64,000 nucleotides of DNA from Armigeres subalbatus (GCF_024139115.2 NC_085140.1:459637506-459701505); one strand, 5' to 3'. Numbered from the stretch's first letter, positions 45,813-56,289 are shown. Numbers and translations are program-made. The notes: generated by a model from the sequence alone, not told the origin.

Positions 45813-46435
45813 TCCCGACTAGAAGGTCATATCAAAATTATATCATCATATGTTATTATGTTATACAAATTTTTTATAACAAAATTTGTTAGAAATATGG
45901 TGCAGGATGTTGTTAAATTTCTATCAAAAATTACACTACTCGAAACAAAAAACTATCAAATTTTGCTACAATTTTATCATAAAAATAACATATTTTGTTA
46001 GAAATTTACAACAGAATCAGATACAAAATATATTGTTCACTGTGCAGCTACAGGTCGTGATAGGTCTCCAGATTGTGATCAACATTCAGAAATATTAGTT
46101 TTTTTCTGAACAAGAATATTTTTCAAAAACATTATAAATTAGACAACTTTTTCAAATTATATCAGCGTTTGTGATATCTATGGCAGGAGACTTTGCTACA
46201 TCCATTTTAATTCCCGACTAGAAGGTCATATCAAAATTATATCAACCTATGTTATTATGTTATACTAAATTTTTATAACAAAATTTGTTAGAAACGTGGT
46301 GCAGGATGCTGTTAAAATATCTAAATTTCTATCAAAAATCACACTACTGTAAACAAAAAACTATCAAATTTTGTTACAATTTTATCATAAAAATATCATA
46401 TTTTGTTAGAAATTTAAAACAGAATCAGATATTGA
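45813..46435 (+). repeat. Tandem duplication, offset 399 bp
   Basis: TCCCGACTAGAAGGTCATAT begins at 45813 and again at 46212. The match continues through TTATAACAAAATTTGTTAGA, GTGCAGGATG and AACAGAATCAGATA for about 210-225 bases. Between the copies is a non-matching 180-base spacer. AACAAAATTTGTT is palindromic. Frames across it are repeat-driven. Confidence 0.75.
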
Positions 46436-46481
46436 CAGACATTGAATTATTGATGCCTCATAACATCGATTCCATCGAGCA

Positions 46482-46560
46482 GGGATACCAGATACAGTTT
46501 TTATAAGTCTGTATCAATCTCAGCAAAATGTCTGTATTTGTCTGTATGTAGTTTAGAAGG
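46482..46560 (+). repeat. GTCTGTA repeat, possible hAT-like end
   Basis: CAGGGATACCAGATACAG is followed by several GTCTGTA words. Similar GTCTGTAAAAGTCTGTAA words occur at 55150-55225. CAGGGATnCCAGAT resembles a hAT terminus, but no partner end was found. Confidence 0.35.
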
Positions 46561-46606
46561 TACAGGAATCAGAAAATTATTCAAAAACCATGATCTTTTG
46601 CCAACA

Positions 46607-46760
46607 TCAGGCCTGGTAGCGGGTCACTTTTTAGTGACTTGGTCACTTTTTTCGGGCTAGTCACTAAAAAGTCTCTTTTTTCGACCTCAAGTCACTAAAG
46701 TCACTTTTTCTCGCAAAAAGTCACTATTTTCAACTATTTTGAAACTATTGACTAAGATAT
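46607..46760. repeat. TCACT-rich repeat (paralogue at 48480-48600)
   Basis: CAGGCCTGGTAGCGGGTCAC starts a stretch dense in GTCACTAAAGTCACTTTTT and its partial inverse. The block at 48480-48600 has the same words in the same sense and ends TTTCAGCCCCTG, so CAGG/CCTG could bound one 2-kb element. CAACAT flanks both sides but the duplication is imperfect. Confidence 0.4.
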
Positions 46761-47069
46761 TTTTTATAATGCTTTATGTTTCCATCGGAAGATGTTTTGT
46801 TTATGGCGGAAATGAAATTACGGATCTTGGAAAAAAGATCACTCAGAAACATCGCCAGCCATTTAATTTAATTCGCTGCTCCTATTGGCATTTCACCAGT
46901 AGCTAATTGAAGGTGTTTTATGTGACAGTTTATAAATTGGTATACAGTCATGCAAGCAGGAGACCCGTCGATTTAGTTTTTTTAAACTCAAACTTTATGC
47001 AGTAGGGGAAGGTGGGAATACTTGATTCCTTGGGAGACTTGTTTGTCCACTGTTTTACCAAGAATTAAA

Positions 47070-47288
47070 CTGCCCATGATCGCATATTTGTTATTTTGCA
47101 TTTTTGTTAATTTTGTAAAGAGCCTGTGAATCGTTCAGAATGCTCAATTTAATGGATCTAATCCCACAACAGTAAAATAGGATTTACTATCTTGCTTATC
47201 TGTGGTAAGCTGGAAATTGTTGATTTTGTGGGGAGGATTTACAAAATCAACCAAATTGCTTATGTTACAAATATGCGATCATGGGCAG
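47070..47288. mobile_element. Miniature inverted-repeat element, 219 bp
   Basis: CTGCCCATGATCGCATATTT at the left end is repeated exactly inverted at the right end, with a perfect inverted match of 22 bases (47070-47091 and 47267-47288). TAAA is present at both flanks (47066-47069 and 47289-47292), a possible 4-base target duplication. The inner sequence is AT-rich and weakly self-complementary. Confidence 0.8.
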
Positions 47289-47292
47289 TAAA

Positions 47293-48479
47293 GTTGTATT
47301 GTTATAGCGTATTTTTATAATAGATCCTCTATGATCGTTATGTGGCGAGTTATTTTTTTAATTGACAACCTTATTTACTCTATTATTTACTGTGTTTTGT
47401 TCCTCCAGAAAATAATTTTAGTGGCTACGCAAAATTAGAACAACTTCTTCCAATAATGACCAAATGCTATCATTTTTTCACAGCACAAATCCATAAATAT
47501 GCTAAATGATCTTCACTGATAAAAATGCCATCATTCCACCACAATTTCAGGATATTTGAATTTTGAGTTGTTGCCTCAATTTGAGGAGACTTTATCCCTC
47601 ATTAGGCATCCATATAAAAATTTGTCTAAAAAATTCAAGAAAATATAATTTGTTCTCAAGCGGCTTTTTTGTAGAGTTTGACAGAAGTAATGAAGGGTTT
47701 GCTCTTAACAAATATTTATTGAGTAGATATCATAGAAAGGCGATCAAGTCTCCTCAATTTTGAAGATTGCATGCGCTGTCGAATTCCATAGCAAAAATCG
47801 TTTATGAATACGCACGTCAAGTCGGAAAATCTGCGTATTTTGAAGTAAAAATATTTTAAAATTCAGAGAGCATGGTCGTCATTACAAGCAGGAGGTCGAG
47901 CTTTCAATCCCAGGCTCGTTGTACATGAATCTTCATAATTTTTGTATCGTTTTCTACCAAAACGATCCTACTGTTCCTGTCGCACTAAAAATTCCAAAAA
48001 CATCCGTGGCACCTATGACATATCGTTAGAGTTCTCTGCCTCGTTCTTAAGTAGGCAGCTAATCCAATGATCGTAATTTTTAACTTATTCTCACGAGAAG
48101 AGAATGCTCATCCACGCAGATATTCGCCGAGAAATAATTTTCAGGAAAGAAAAACAGGTGTTAAGAGTGATGATAACCATATTTTAATCACTTCCAGTGG
48201 CGTAAAAATTTGATTTGCTTGCAGACTACTCATAGTTTTGAGTTGTCCTGCTTTTTACTGATATTGAGTAAAATTTCCGTGGGGTTAGAAGAGAGGGCAC
48301 TAATTTTACTTAGTCACTGAGTAGATAAAAGTTACCGAGTACGATTTTAATTTTTCTTCTGAGCTCGTTCTAAGAGAAAAGAGTGGTGAGTGATAGATGT
48401 TTTCCGCCACAAATTACGAAAAAAATATTCTCCTACGACCCAAAAACGCTTGATTTCGTCTCTTCGAACTTGCAATTGA
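47293..48479. other. Unannotated; possible SINE head near 47880
   Basis: GGTCGAGCTTTCAATCCCAGG at about 47910 resembles a box B and the CAATCCCAGGCCCGTT head of the composite retroposon at 41808-42382. The match is short. Nothing else is recognisable. Confidence 0.3.
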
Positions 48480-48600
48480 AATTGGAAGTCACTATTTGGT
48501 CACTTTTTCTGCAACTGAAAGTCACTATTTGGTCCCTTTTTTCGTCAGCTTTGGTCACTAAAGTCACTATTTTGAGTGGCTTCGGTCGTTGTTTTCAGCC
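48480..48600 (+). repeat. TCACT-rich repeat, second block
   Basis: Repeated words of the type GTCACTATTTGGTCACTTTT match the block at 46607-46760. The right edge TTTCAGCCCCTG is a plausible TIR partner of CAGGCCTGG. Confidence 0.4.
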
Positions 48601-48629
48601 CCTGCAACATCGAGTATCGAGGTTGCAAT

Positions 48630-48780
48630 TATAAAAACGTCGGTGTAAGACTTAGTCGAGTCAAGTATGTAATACTGAAGACAAGTAAGGCCACTATTGA
48701 GGTCGAAATACGTATTCTTGAAGTTACTGTAAAGCTACAATCAAGTGGTGGAATGGGATAATACTATCTCGTCTTATGAC
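48630..48780 (-). repeat. Interspersed repeat, copy 2 (paralogue at 13183-13330)
   Basis: TTGAGGTCGAAATACGTATTC and the preceding GAGTCAAGTATGTAATACTG / AAGGCC are the inverse of the earlier copy, with about three quarters of the bases alike by eye. Confidence 0.5.
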
Positions 48781-48984
48781 AACTGAAGATATTTTACTGA
48801 AAAGCCCAAAATAATGTTCTTATCAGCATGTATGTTACTGTAACCTTGTTACAGAAATATTAATTGATAATATTTACGCAATTTTCTTAATGAAAATCCG
48901 TTGGGAAGTCCAAAAGAGTTCGGTTCGGAGGAGTGGTACAGAAGGAATAATTCCATTTTGAAATAACAAATTATTATTATTTAT

Positions 48985-49905
48985 TCAGACTAAGGCCGAA
49001 GCGCACTGTGCGGTATATAAGAGTCTTCTCCATTCGGCTCGGTCCATGGCTACACGTCGCCAACCACGCAGTCTAAGGAGGGTCCGCAAGTCATCTTCCA
49101 CCTGATCGATCCACCTTGCCCGCTGCGCACCTCGCCTTCTTGTACCCGTCGGATCGTTGTCGAGAACCATTTTCACCGGGTTATTGTCCGACATTCTGGC
49201 TACGTACCCGGCCCACCGCAGTCGTCCGATTTTCGCGGTGTGAACGATGGATGGTTCTCCCAACAGCTGATGCAACTCGTGGTTCATTCGCCTCCTCCAC
49301 GTACCGTCCGCCATCTGCACCCCACCATAGATGGTACGCAGCACTTTCCTTTCGAAAACACCGAGTGCGCGTTGGTCCTCCACGAGCATCGTCCAGGTCT
49401 CGTGTCCGTAGAGGACTACCGGTCTAATGAGCGTTTTGTAGATTGTCAGTTTGGTACGGCGGCGAACTCTATTCGATCGGAGCGTCTTGCGGAGTCCAAA
49501 GTATGTACGATTTCCAGCCACTATACGTCTCCGATTTTCTCTGCTGGTATCATTTTCGGCAGTCACCAGTGAGCCCAAGTACACAAATTCTTCTACCACC
49601 TCGATTTCGTCACCACCGATGCCAACTCGCGGTGGGTGGCTCACATTGTCTTCTCTTGAACCTCTTCCTATCATGTACTTCGTCTTCGACGTGTTGATGA
49701 CTAGTCCGATCCGCTTGGCGTCCCTCTTCAGTCTGATGTAGGCTTCCTCCATCTTCTCAAAGTTACGTGCCATAATATCTATGTCATCGGCGAAGCCAAA
49801 TAGCTGGACGGACTTATTGAAAATTGTACCACTCGTGTTAATCCCTGATCTTCGTATTACCCCTTCCAATGCGATGTTGAATGGCAGACACGAAAGACCA
49901 TCACC
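48985..49905 (-). pseudogene. RTE reverse transcriptase, C-terminal half
   Basis: The frame contains the catalytic motif C as LFGFADDIDIMARNFE, then VEEFVYLGSLVTAEND and the thumb and C-terminal region with YKTLIRPVVLYGHETWTM and GRLRWAGYVARMSDNNPVKM, stopping at 48985. This half is open for about 294 codons from 49869 and continues upstream as GDGLSCLPFNIALEG to the hAT junction. It is the longest open frame in the window. The start assigned by a gene caller here would be an internal methionine of the LINE. Confidence 0.85.
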
Positions 49906-49912
49906 TTGCCGT

Positions 49913-51486
49913 CATAGGCGTAACTAGAGTCTCGGTCTAGGGGGGGCCATGGCACCAGCTGGTGGGATGTAATTTTCAAAGGCGATTTAAAGCACTGTGT
50001 GCATGGATTGCAATAGAAATTGTTTGACTAAGTTTATCGCTCATTCGTCCTAGAACTAACATAAAAAAAATCGCGAATAATACAATTGATTTCCAATGAT
50101 GCTGTGATTGCTTCAAAACGCTGTGTCTGTGTCAACTTGTCTTCTCCATGTTACTAAATGTGGATAAGTGTGTAATCTAAGATTCAAGAATCTTCTTCGA
50201 ATTATCTATAAATGAAATTCGATATGAGTATATTTCTGAAAGTTTTAAAGCATTTCCATGATTACTTAATGCATAAAGATCTCGTTTTTTTTTGAAACTT
50301 GAAATTTTTGAAACTCTTTAGATGTGGAATAAATTCCACGAAATTTTGTCATAATCAATATTCATGCAATTCCAAAATTTATGCTATGTGCTGAAATAGT
50401 TAAGTACCGATGACAACAAATTTGGAATCCTAAAGTGTTTTTATGAGTCATAAATTCCACGAGTCATAAAATTATGAGTCATAAATCAAATTCCATAATA
50501 ACATAGGGTTTTTGTAGTTACTGACGTTAGGAAGAGGCTTTATTATGGTTTTCTGAATAGGTGAGAGATTTCTCTGCAAAAATCAAAGAGACTTGAGAAG
50601 CAACCAAATCGATCTGATTTGTGCTGCAAAAGAAATGTTTTCTGATACGAACTGGTTTCTAAATCTAATGTTTTTTATCCTAAAAAACAAATTCTAACTA
50701 AAGCAGGCACAAAAAAGTTTTCCGATGATCCTTATGAAATCGTCAAAAAATTAAATGGAACAAGATCATTTGAGGATTATAAAAATATTTCTTTAATGCA
50801 ATCTCTGTTGTGAGTGCGAAGGTTGCCTAAGTTTTGTCCTAATACTTTCAATGGAATGCGTTGTTGATTTTTCTGTCATTGTAACAAAGATTCTTAAGTT
50901 TTATAATTTTATATTTTTCTGTGCCAGAATTATATAGCGAGAGCAGAAAGTTCCATAGGAATTTGATCAACTGTTTTGCGGCATACCTTGCGATTAACTC
51001 GAAGATTTTCTAAAGAATGGTCGTTCGAAATTTCATTGACCGGATTTGTGTACATGTGTTCATTTTGATGTAGTTGCTTCAGTCTTTTTTGAAGCGGATG
51101 GTAGTTTAATATATTTATGTCTTAATACAATTATGTTTTTATGTTTCTGCGACCAGGATACTAGTCAAACAAATGCAGAACAAATTTATTATTTTAAGCT
51201 AGCAACTGAATTAGAAGCAGCATTGATTTTAGCTTAAGAATCGAGAAAATGTTCCCGGGGGTCCAACTTAAATATTTCGATGCTTTGCTGAACAAATGGT
51301 CATAGATGTGATAACGCAACAAAAAATATGTTTATAGAATTCATAATTAAAATTAAGAAATATGTAGGAAATATGTAAATGAAATGAAAACTGACTAAGT
51401 TGGAACTACTTTTCAAAATTGGGGGGGCCACAAGTAGGTCTGGAGGGGGCCAGACACCCCCCGGCCCCCCCTTATTTACGCCAATG
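49913..51486. mobile_element. Non-autonomous hAT element inserted in the RTE LINE
   Basis: The termini are CATAGGCGTAA (49913-49923) and TTACGCCAATG (51476-51486), inverted with one mismatch. CTTGCCGT is duplicated exactly at 49905-49912 and 51487-51494. Taking out the element and one duplication restores the LINE codons R-G-L-R-Q-G-D-G. GGGGGGGCC tracts lie just inside both ends. The 1.5-kb interior is AT-rich. I do not see hAT transposase motifs in any frame; the 63-residue frame at 51046-51237 is unrecognised. Confidence 0.9.
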
Positions 51487-52039
51487 CTTGCCGTAACCCT
51501 CTGCGGGTTTCGAAGGGACTCGAGAATGCCCCTGAAACTTGAACTACGCACATCACCCGATCCATCGTCGCCTTGATCAACCGTATCAGTTTATCCGGAA
51601 ATCCGTTTTCGTGCATTAGCTGCCATAGCTGGTCCCGATCGATTGTATCATAAGCGGCTTTGAAGTCGATAAATAGATGATGTGTGGGCACGTTGTATTC
51701 GCGGCATTTCTGCAGTACTTGGCGAATGGCGAACACCTGGTCCGTGGTGGAGCGTTCGCCCATAAAACCCGCCTGGTACTGCCCCACGAACTCCCTTGCA
51801 GTTGGTGCTAGTCGACGGCATAAAATTTGGGAGAGTACCTTGTAGGCGGCGTTCAGCAATGTGATCGCGCGGTAGTTGCTACAATCCAGCTTATCGCCCT
51901 TTTGTAGATGGGACACACGACACCTTCCATCCACTCCTGCGGCAAAACTTCCTCCTCCCAAATGTAGTAATGACCCAGTGCAGCGCTCTAGCCAGTGCCT
52001 CATCACCGTGTTTAAATAGCTCTCCTGGTAGTTGGTCAA
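51487..52039 (-). pseudogene. RTE reverse transcriptase, N-terminal half
   Basis: Reading toward lower coordinates: QKGDKLDCSNYRAITLLNAA, then QAGFMGERSTTDQVFAIRQV, motif A in LFIDFKAAYDTIDRDQLW with its catalytic D, and the start of motif B (FETRRGLRQ) where the hAT insertion interrupts. The first 40 residues of the open frame are out of register. The true sequence upstream is in another frame (QLKNNKALGVDQLPGELFKH), showing a one-base deletion near 51900. Confidence 0.85.
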
Positions 52040-52873
52040 CCCCTAGGGCTTTGTTGTTCTTCAGCTGGCCAATCTCCTCCTGGATTTCTTGAGATCCGGA
52101 GCCGGTAGAATTATGTCCTGCGCGCGTTCCCCAGGTCCATCACCATACCTTCATCTTCGTCTGCCACATCGCCATTCAGGTGCTCTTCGTAGTGCTGCCG
52201 CCACCTTTGGATCACCTCACGCTCGTTTGTAAGAAGGTTCCCGTTTATGTCCTTACACATATCAGGCTGTGGCACGTGGCCCTTACGTGAACGGTTCAAC
52301 TTCTCATAAAATTTTCGTGTGTTATTAGCGCGGTACAGTTGCTCCGTCTTTTCACGGTCTCGATCTTCCTGCTGACGCTTTTTCCTCCGGAAAATCGAGT
52401 TTTGTTTGTTCCGCGCCTGTTTATATCGTGCCTCGTTCGCTCTCGTGCGGTGTTGCAGCAATCTCGCCCATGCTGCATTCTTCTCTTCCACTAACTGCTC
52501 ACATTCGCCGTCATACCAGTCGTTTCTCTGATCCGGGGGCACCGTGCCAAGTGCAGCGGTTGCGGTGCTACCAATGGCGGATCGAATATCTCTCCAGCCA
52601 TCTTCAAGAGAAGCTGCGCCTAGCTGCTCTTCCATTGGGAGTGCCACTTCCAGCTGCTGCGCGTATTCTTGGGTTAGTCTACCTTCTTGTAGCCGCCCAA
52701 TATTAAGCCGCGGCGTCCGACTTCGACGCGTGTTGTACACCGTCGAGAGTTTTGAGCGCAGGCATACTGCAACGAGGTAGTGGTCGGATTCAATATTCGC
52801 ACTGCGGTAAGTGCGGACGTTCGTGATGTCGGAGAAGAATTTACCGTCGATTAGAACGTGGTCGATTTGGTTT
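52040..52873 (-). pseudogene. RTE endonuclease C-terminus and linker
   Basis: This frame reads NQETENQIDHVLIDGKFFSD, then NIESDHYLVAV with the SDH active-site motif of the apurinic-type endonuclease. It continues without a break into the linker (NDWYDGECEQLVEEKNAAWA; EVIQRWRQHYEEHLNGDVAD) and stops near 52111. A caller that starts at 52740 uses a GTG inside the frame. A frame change separates it from both neighbours. Confidence 0.8.
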
Positions 52874-53299
52874 TCCGTTTCTTGGTTTAGGTGATCTCCA
52901 TGTGGCCTTGTGGATATTTTTGCGGGGAAAGAAGGTGCTTCGGACTACCATTCCGCGGGAGGATGCGAAGTTTATGCATCGTTGGCCGTTGTCATTCGAT
53001 ACGGTGTGCAGACTATCCGGTCCGATGACCGGTCTATACATTTCCTCCCTTCCTACCTGCGCGTTCATGTCACCGATGACGATTTTGACGTCCCGCAGTG
53101 GGCATGCATCGTATGTCTGCTCCAGCTGTGCGTAGAACGCTTCTTTCTCGTCGTCGGGTCTCCCTTCGTGTGGGCAGTGCACGTTGATGATGCTATAGTT
53201 GAAGAAACGGCCTTTAATCCTCAGCTTGCACATCCTTGCGTTGATTGGCTGCCACCCAATCACGCGTTGGCGCATCTTACCCAGCACTATGAAGCACTA
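52841..53299 (-). pseudogene. RTE endonuclease, truncated N-terminal part
   Basis: The frame carries IINVHCPHEGRPDDEKEAFY and IVIGDMNAQVGREEMYRPVI, the GDMN motif of the endonuclease, ending at NIHKATWRSP, where a frameshift moves the reading to the 52040-52873 frame. The catalytic N-terminal residues upstream of FIVLGKM are missing because of 5' truncation. Confidence 0.8.
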
Positions 53300-53303
53300 T
53301 GAA
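53284..53303. repeat. Ten-base duplication at the LINE 5' junction
   Basis: AGCACTATGA is immediately repeated (AGCACTATGAAGCACTATGA) exactly where the LINE sequence meets the target duplication. It may be a by-product of 5' end joining during retrotransposition. Confidence 0.5.
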
Positions 53304-53311
53304 ATAACAAA

Positions 53312-53556
53312 ACGGACGTCTTTTTGTATAGACTAAATCACCGTCTTCGACCAGAGGTCGCACAGACTGAACACTTAACATCTAGCATGAGACAAAGGAC
53401 AGGACATCTTACACAACACCCAATGGACCAGTGGAGATCTTTTCGCTTTACGAAAAGTTTTCTCCTTACCAGGGCGGAAATCGAACCCACACTCCACAGC
53501 ACATGCGTCTAGACGATTGACGTCGCTAACCGCACGGCTACGCAGCTCACGGTTTA
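53312..53556 (-). mobile_element. Second type of tRNA-derived SINE
   Basis: On the minus strand: CCGTGAGCTGCGTAGCCGTG with GTAGCCGTGCGGTTAGCGAC as box A region and GTGGGTTCGATTTCC as box B. About 180 bases of SINE body follow, ending near ACGTCCGTTTTGTTATTTCA. Its 3' end coincides with the target duplication of the RTE LINE, so the LINE landed at the SINE tail or its immediate flank. The body is unlike the Feilai-like SINE at 38643-38939. Confidence 0.7.
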
Positions 53557-53903
53557 CAAACGAAGAACCTCCGGTCTTTCGAATTTGTTTTGGGCTCCTG
53601 AACGGTACTATTTTTGGGCTTTCGAACCAATACCTTTTTTGCTTACAAAAAAAAACATCCTTTAGGCTTCCGAAAGGATTATTTTAAGGATTCGGTATCC
53701 CTAAAGTATATAGATTTGGTATCTCTAGTACAGGAACAGATAAAAAATCCATTCAGAAGCCCAAACGGTTCCGCTCAGAATTCCAAAAGTATTTCTTTCG
53801 AAAGTCTAAAAGGACTCTGATTGAAAGTAAAGTCCAAAATAATTTCGTTCAGAAACATAAAAGAATTCTGTTTTGTAAGCCCAAAAGAATTACCTTCGAA
53901 ATA

Positions 53904-54097
53904 CAGTCAAACCTCCATGAGTCGATGTTCTATGACTCGATATCGACTCATGGAAGCAAATTATTACATATTAAAAAATATTTTCTGAGTTACTGTGATG
54001 GTCCCTTCAAACAGCTTCCCAAGGACTTTAAATTCCATATCTCGATATTTCCATGAGTCGATGGTCCCTTCAATATAGACTCATGGAGGTTTGACTG
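53904..54097. mobile_element. TA-flanked miniature element (pogo/mariner-like)
   Basis: CAGTCAAACCTCCATGAGTC on the left and its exact inverse on the right, with TA immediately outside both ends (53902-53903 and 54098-54099). Internal words ATCGACTCATGG and CCATGAGTCGAT repeat the end motif. The termini resemble pogo-like CAGTCrAACCTC ends. 194 bases, non-coding. Confidence 0.8.
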
Positions 54098-54285
54098 TAT
54101 AATGAAAACCCTATCCGAATCCCAAATAATTTAGTTCGGAAATCCAGAGAAAGGACTTGTTTACGAACCGAGATTTTTCGGTTTTCTGAACAGAGCTCTT
54201 TTTAACTTTCGGAAGGAACTCGTCCCCAGCTTTTCCAATCGATTTCTTTTGCGTTTCGGAACAAAATCCTTTTAGGGCTTCGGTA

Positions 54286-54536
54286 CACACTAAGATTTTG
54301 TTTCTCGAGCTCGGCAAAATCGGGCACCGCTGTAGCTCAGTAAATTTCAGAACTGAACTTCGGCAGAAAATTTGGTTTATTACTGATTTTCGGCAAAATA
54401 TTTACCGTATCTCGGCAAATGAAACGTCACTTTTACTGAGATCTCGGTAAAAATCGTGTTTGCTGAAATTCGACGGTGCCCACCTCGGGAAAATAAACAA
54501 AAAATGCTGAAATCTTGGCGAAAATTTTTAAGTGTG
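54286..54536. mobile_element. TA-flanked miniature element with CGGCAAA words
   Basis: CACACTAAGATTTTG and the complement of CACACTTAAAAATTTT form short inverted ends, with TA at 54284-54285 and 54537-54538. Inside, TCGGCAAAAT / CTCGGCAAATGA / GATCTCGGTAAAA words recur. 251 bases, non-coding. Confidence 0.55.
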
Positions 54537-55144
54537 TAGGAAATCCCATAAGTATTCTAATCCGAGACCCTTGTCCAGAAGTGGAAAAAAGATTCCGTTC
54601 AGAACGTACTGAGTAAGTCCAAAAGTATTTCTTTCGAAAGTCCAAAAGAATTCCGTTCGAAAGTCCAAAAGTACTCCGTTCAGAATTCTAGATCCCATTA
54701 GAAATCCGTTTAGAAGTCCAAAAGAATTTCGATTTTTTTTTTAAAGCCCGAACTCTTCGTTCAGTCGCACAAAAGGATTCCCTAGTAAACCCAGAAGGAT
54801 TACGTTCAGAAGTTCACATAATTCTGTGGGTAGCCTAACGGAATTATTTTGGGCTTTCGAACAGATTCATTTTGGGCTTCCAAATGGATTCATTTTGGGC
54901 TTCCGAATGGATTTATTTTGGGCTTCTGAATGAATTCTTTTTGGGCTTCCGAAAGGAGTTTGGAATTCTCAAAGTATTCTGTTTGCAACCCAAAAGGAAT
55001 CCCGGTAAGAAGCATGAAAGGCTCCGCTCGGAATTCCAAAATAATACCTTATAGAATTCCGAACGAAACGATTTTGTTTGAAAACTCAAAATGGTTCAAT
55101 TAGAAAGCCCAACATGATTCTGTTTGGAAGCCCAAAATGTTCGA

Positions 55145-55230
55145 AAACAACAAATGTCTGTAAAAGTCTGTAATTTCAATCAAAAGTCTGTAATCTGTAT
55201 GGTGTCTGTATGCAAGACTAAATGGAAGGA
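55145..55230 (+). repeat. GTCTGTA repeat, second block
   Basis: GTCTGTAAAAGTCTGTAATT and AGTCTGTAATCTGTATGG parallel the words at 46500-46560. Confidence 0.4.
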
Positions 55231-55860
55231 AGGAAGGAAGCGAGTAAAAAGAAGAGGTTATAAGTGAGAAGTGATATTTAGGATGTGGAAAACGAGACGT
55301 TAAGAAGTGAGAAAAGAGTGATGAGATATGACAGTCGGATGGAAGAAGATGAGATAGAAGAAATGAAGAAGGAAGAAGAAATCAGAGAGAAGGAAAAGGA
55401 AAAAAGGAAAATGTAGAATGAAGAAGGAAGAAGGTAGAAGGAAAAAGGAAGAAGGTAGAAGGAAGAAGGGAGAAGGAAGAAAGAAGAAGGAAGAAGGAAG
55501 GAGGAAGAAGGATCAAGAAGGAAAAAGGAACATTAAAGAGAGAACATTAGACAAGGAACAAGAAAGAAGGAAGAAGGAAGACGATTAAGATAAGAAAGAA
55601 GAAAGAAGAATAAAAAGAATAAGAAAAAGGGAAAAAGAAATAGAAACATATTACGTCACACTTTTTTCTCACTTCTCACTACTCACATCTCACATCTCAC
55701 ATCTCTCTTCTCATATTCCACTTCTCACTTTTTATTTCACACGTTCTCACTTCCCACTTCTCAATTAATTTTCTACTTCTCACGTTTTATTTCTTATGAG
55801 AATTGCAAAATTTCTCATTCCTCACTTCTCGTTCCACAATTCGCAAATTCCACCACCCAC
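55231..55860. repeat. Polypurine tract between inverted GTGAGAAG arms
   Basis: GTGAGAAGTGA-type words (55260-55330) are followed by about 330 bases that are almost purely A and G (AGAAGGAAGAAGG units, 55330-55650), then by the inverted sense CTTCTCACTTCTCAC (55655-55860). The purine strand bias is extreme and could favour triplex structures. Confidence 0.7.
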
Positions 55861-56289
55861 TTCTTATTAGTCCTTTTTCGCAATTCGCAAACTAAATATT
55901 TTTTTCAACATTTTAGCATTTTTTGAAGCTTGACATATACAGATACTGCAAGGTTTTAACACAAAAAATGTAATCTTTATTATTTTATTAAACTCATAAA
56001 GAATTGTGAGACCACAATACAAAGATTGTAGTAAAATCTTCCAAATTTGTGTATGCAAACTTTTTTTTTACAGATTTCCTGAGGTTTTAATACAAAACTG
56101 TATTAAAATATGTCACCCACTAGTTAAGAGAGCGAATATCGTATTCACGCTTTATATAAGACCAAGTTAGACAAGCTAACTTGTAAAAAAATACGACCTT
56201 GCCGGATTGGTCAAATTTCAATCAAAATAAATCCATCGAGCAGAAGCCTTCTCTATCAAGGACATTTTATACACGACATTACCCTCATA
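55861..56289. other. No feature seen
   Basis: AT-rich; nothing recognisable. Confidence 0.4.

Larger units (their letters stand above)
48971..53299 (-). mobile_element. 5'-truncated RTE-clade LINE split by a hAT element
   Basis: One insertion event: TGAAATAACAAA is duplicated at 48959-48970 and 53300-53311. On the minus strand the order is endonuclease, linker, reverse transcriptase and an (AAT)n tail (48971-48990). The 5' end is cut inside the endonuclease at F-I-V-L-G-K-M. Removing the 1574-base hAT and one 8-base duplication leaves about 2.75 kb. Several frameshifts make it a pseudogene (near 52870, between 52111 and 52039, and near 51900). The text HETWTMLxEDQRALGVFERK and KMRQRVIGWQPI style is typical of mosquito RTE/JAM-like elements; the clade name is from memory. 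Confidence 0.85.
53590..55140. repeat. Region of degenerate 20-25 bp units (GGGCTTCCGAA type)
   Basis: Units such as TTTTGGGCTTCCGAATGGAT (54840-54960, and 53590-53700) and their inverse AAGTCCAAAAGAATTCCGTT (53820-53890, 54600-54780) fill most of this region, switching orientation several times. Two miniature elements are embedded. All open frames here are repeat-driven. Confidence 0.65.

Noticed and set aside
49116..49741. Four overlapping plus-strand frames of 84-110 residues
   Set aside because: They are antisense to the RTE reverse transcriptase C-terminal half, whose minus-strand reading has clear conserved motifs.
52428..53302. Plus-strand frames up to 130 residues
   Set aside because: Antisense shadows of the RTE linker and endonuclease.
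53470..53556. Possible tRNA gene on the minus strand
   Set aside because: The same reasoning applies: SINE head with a long non-tRNA body following.
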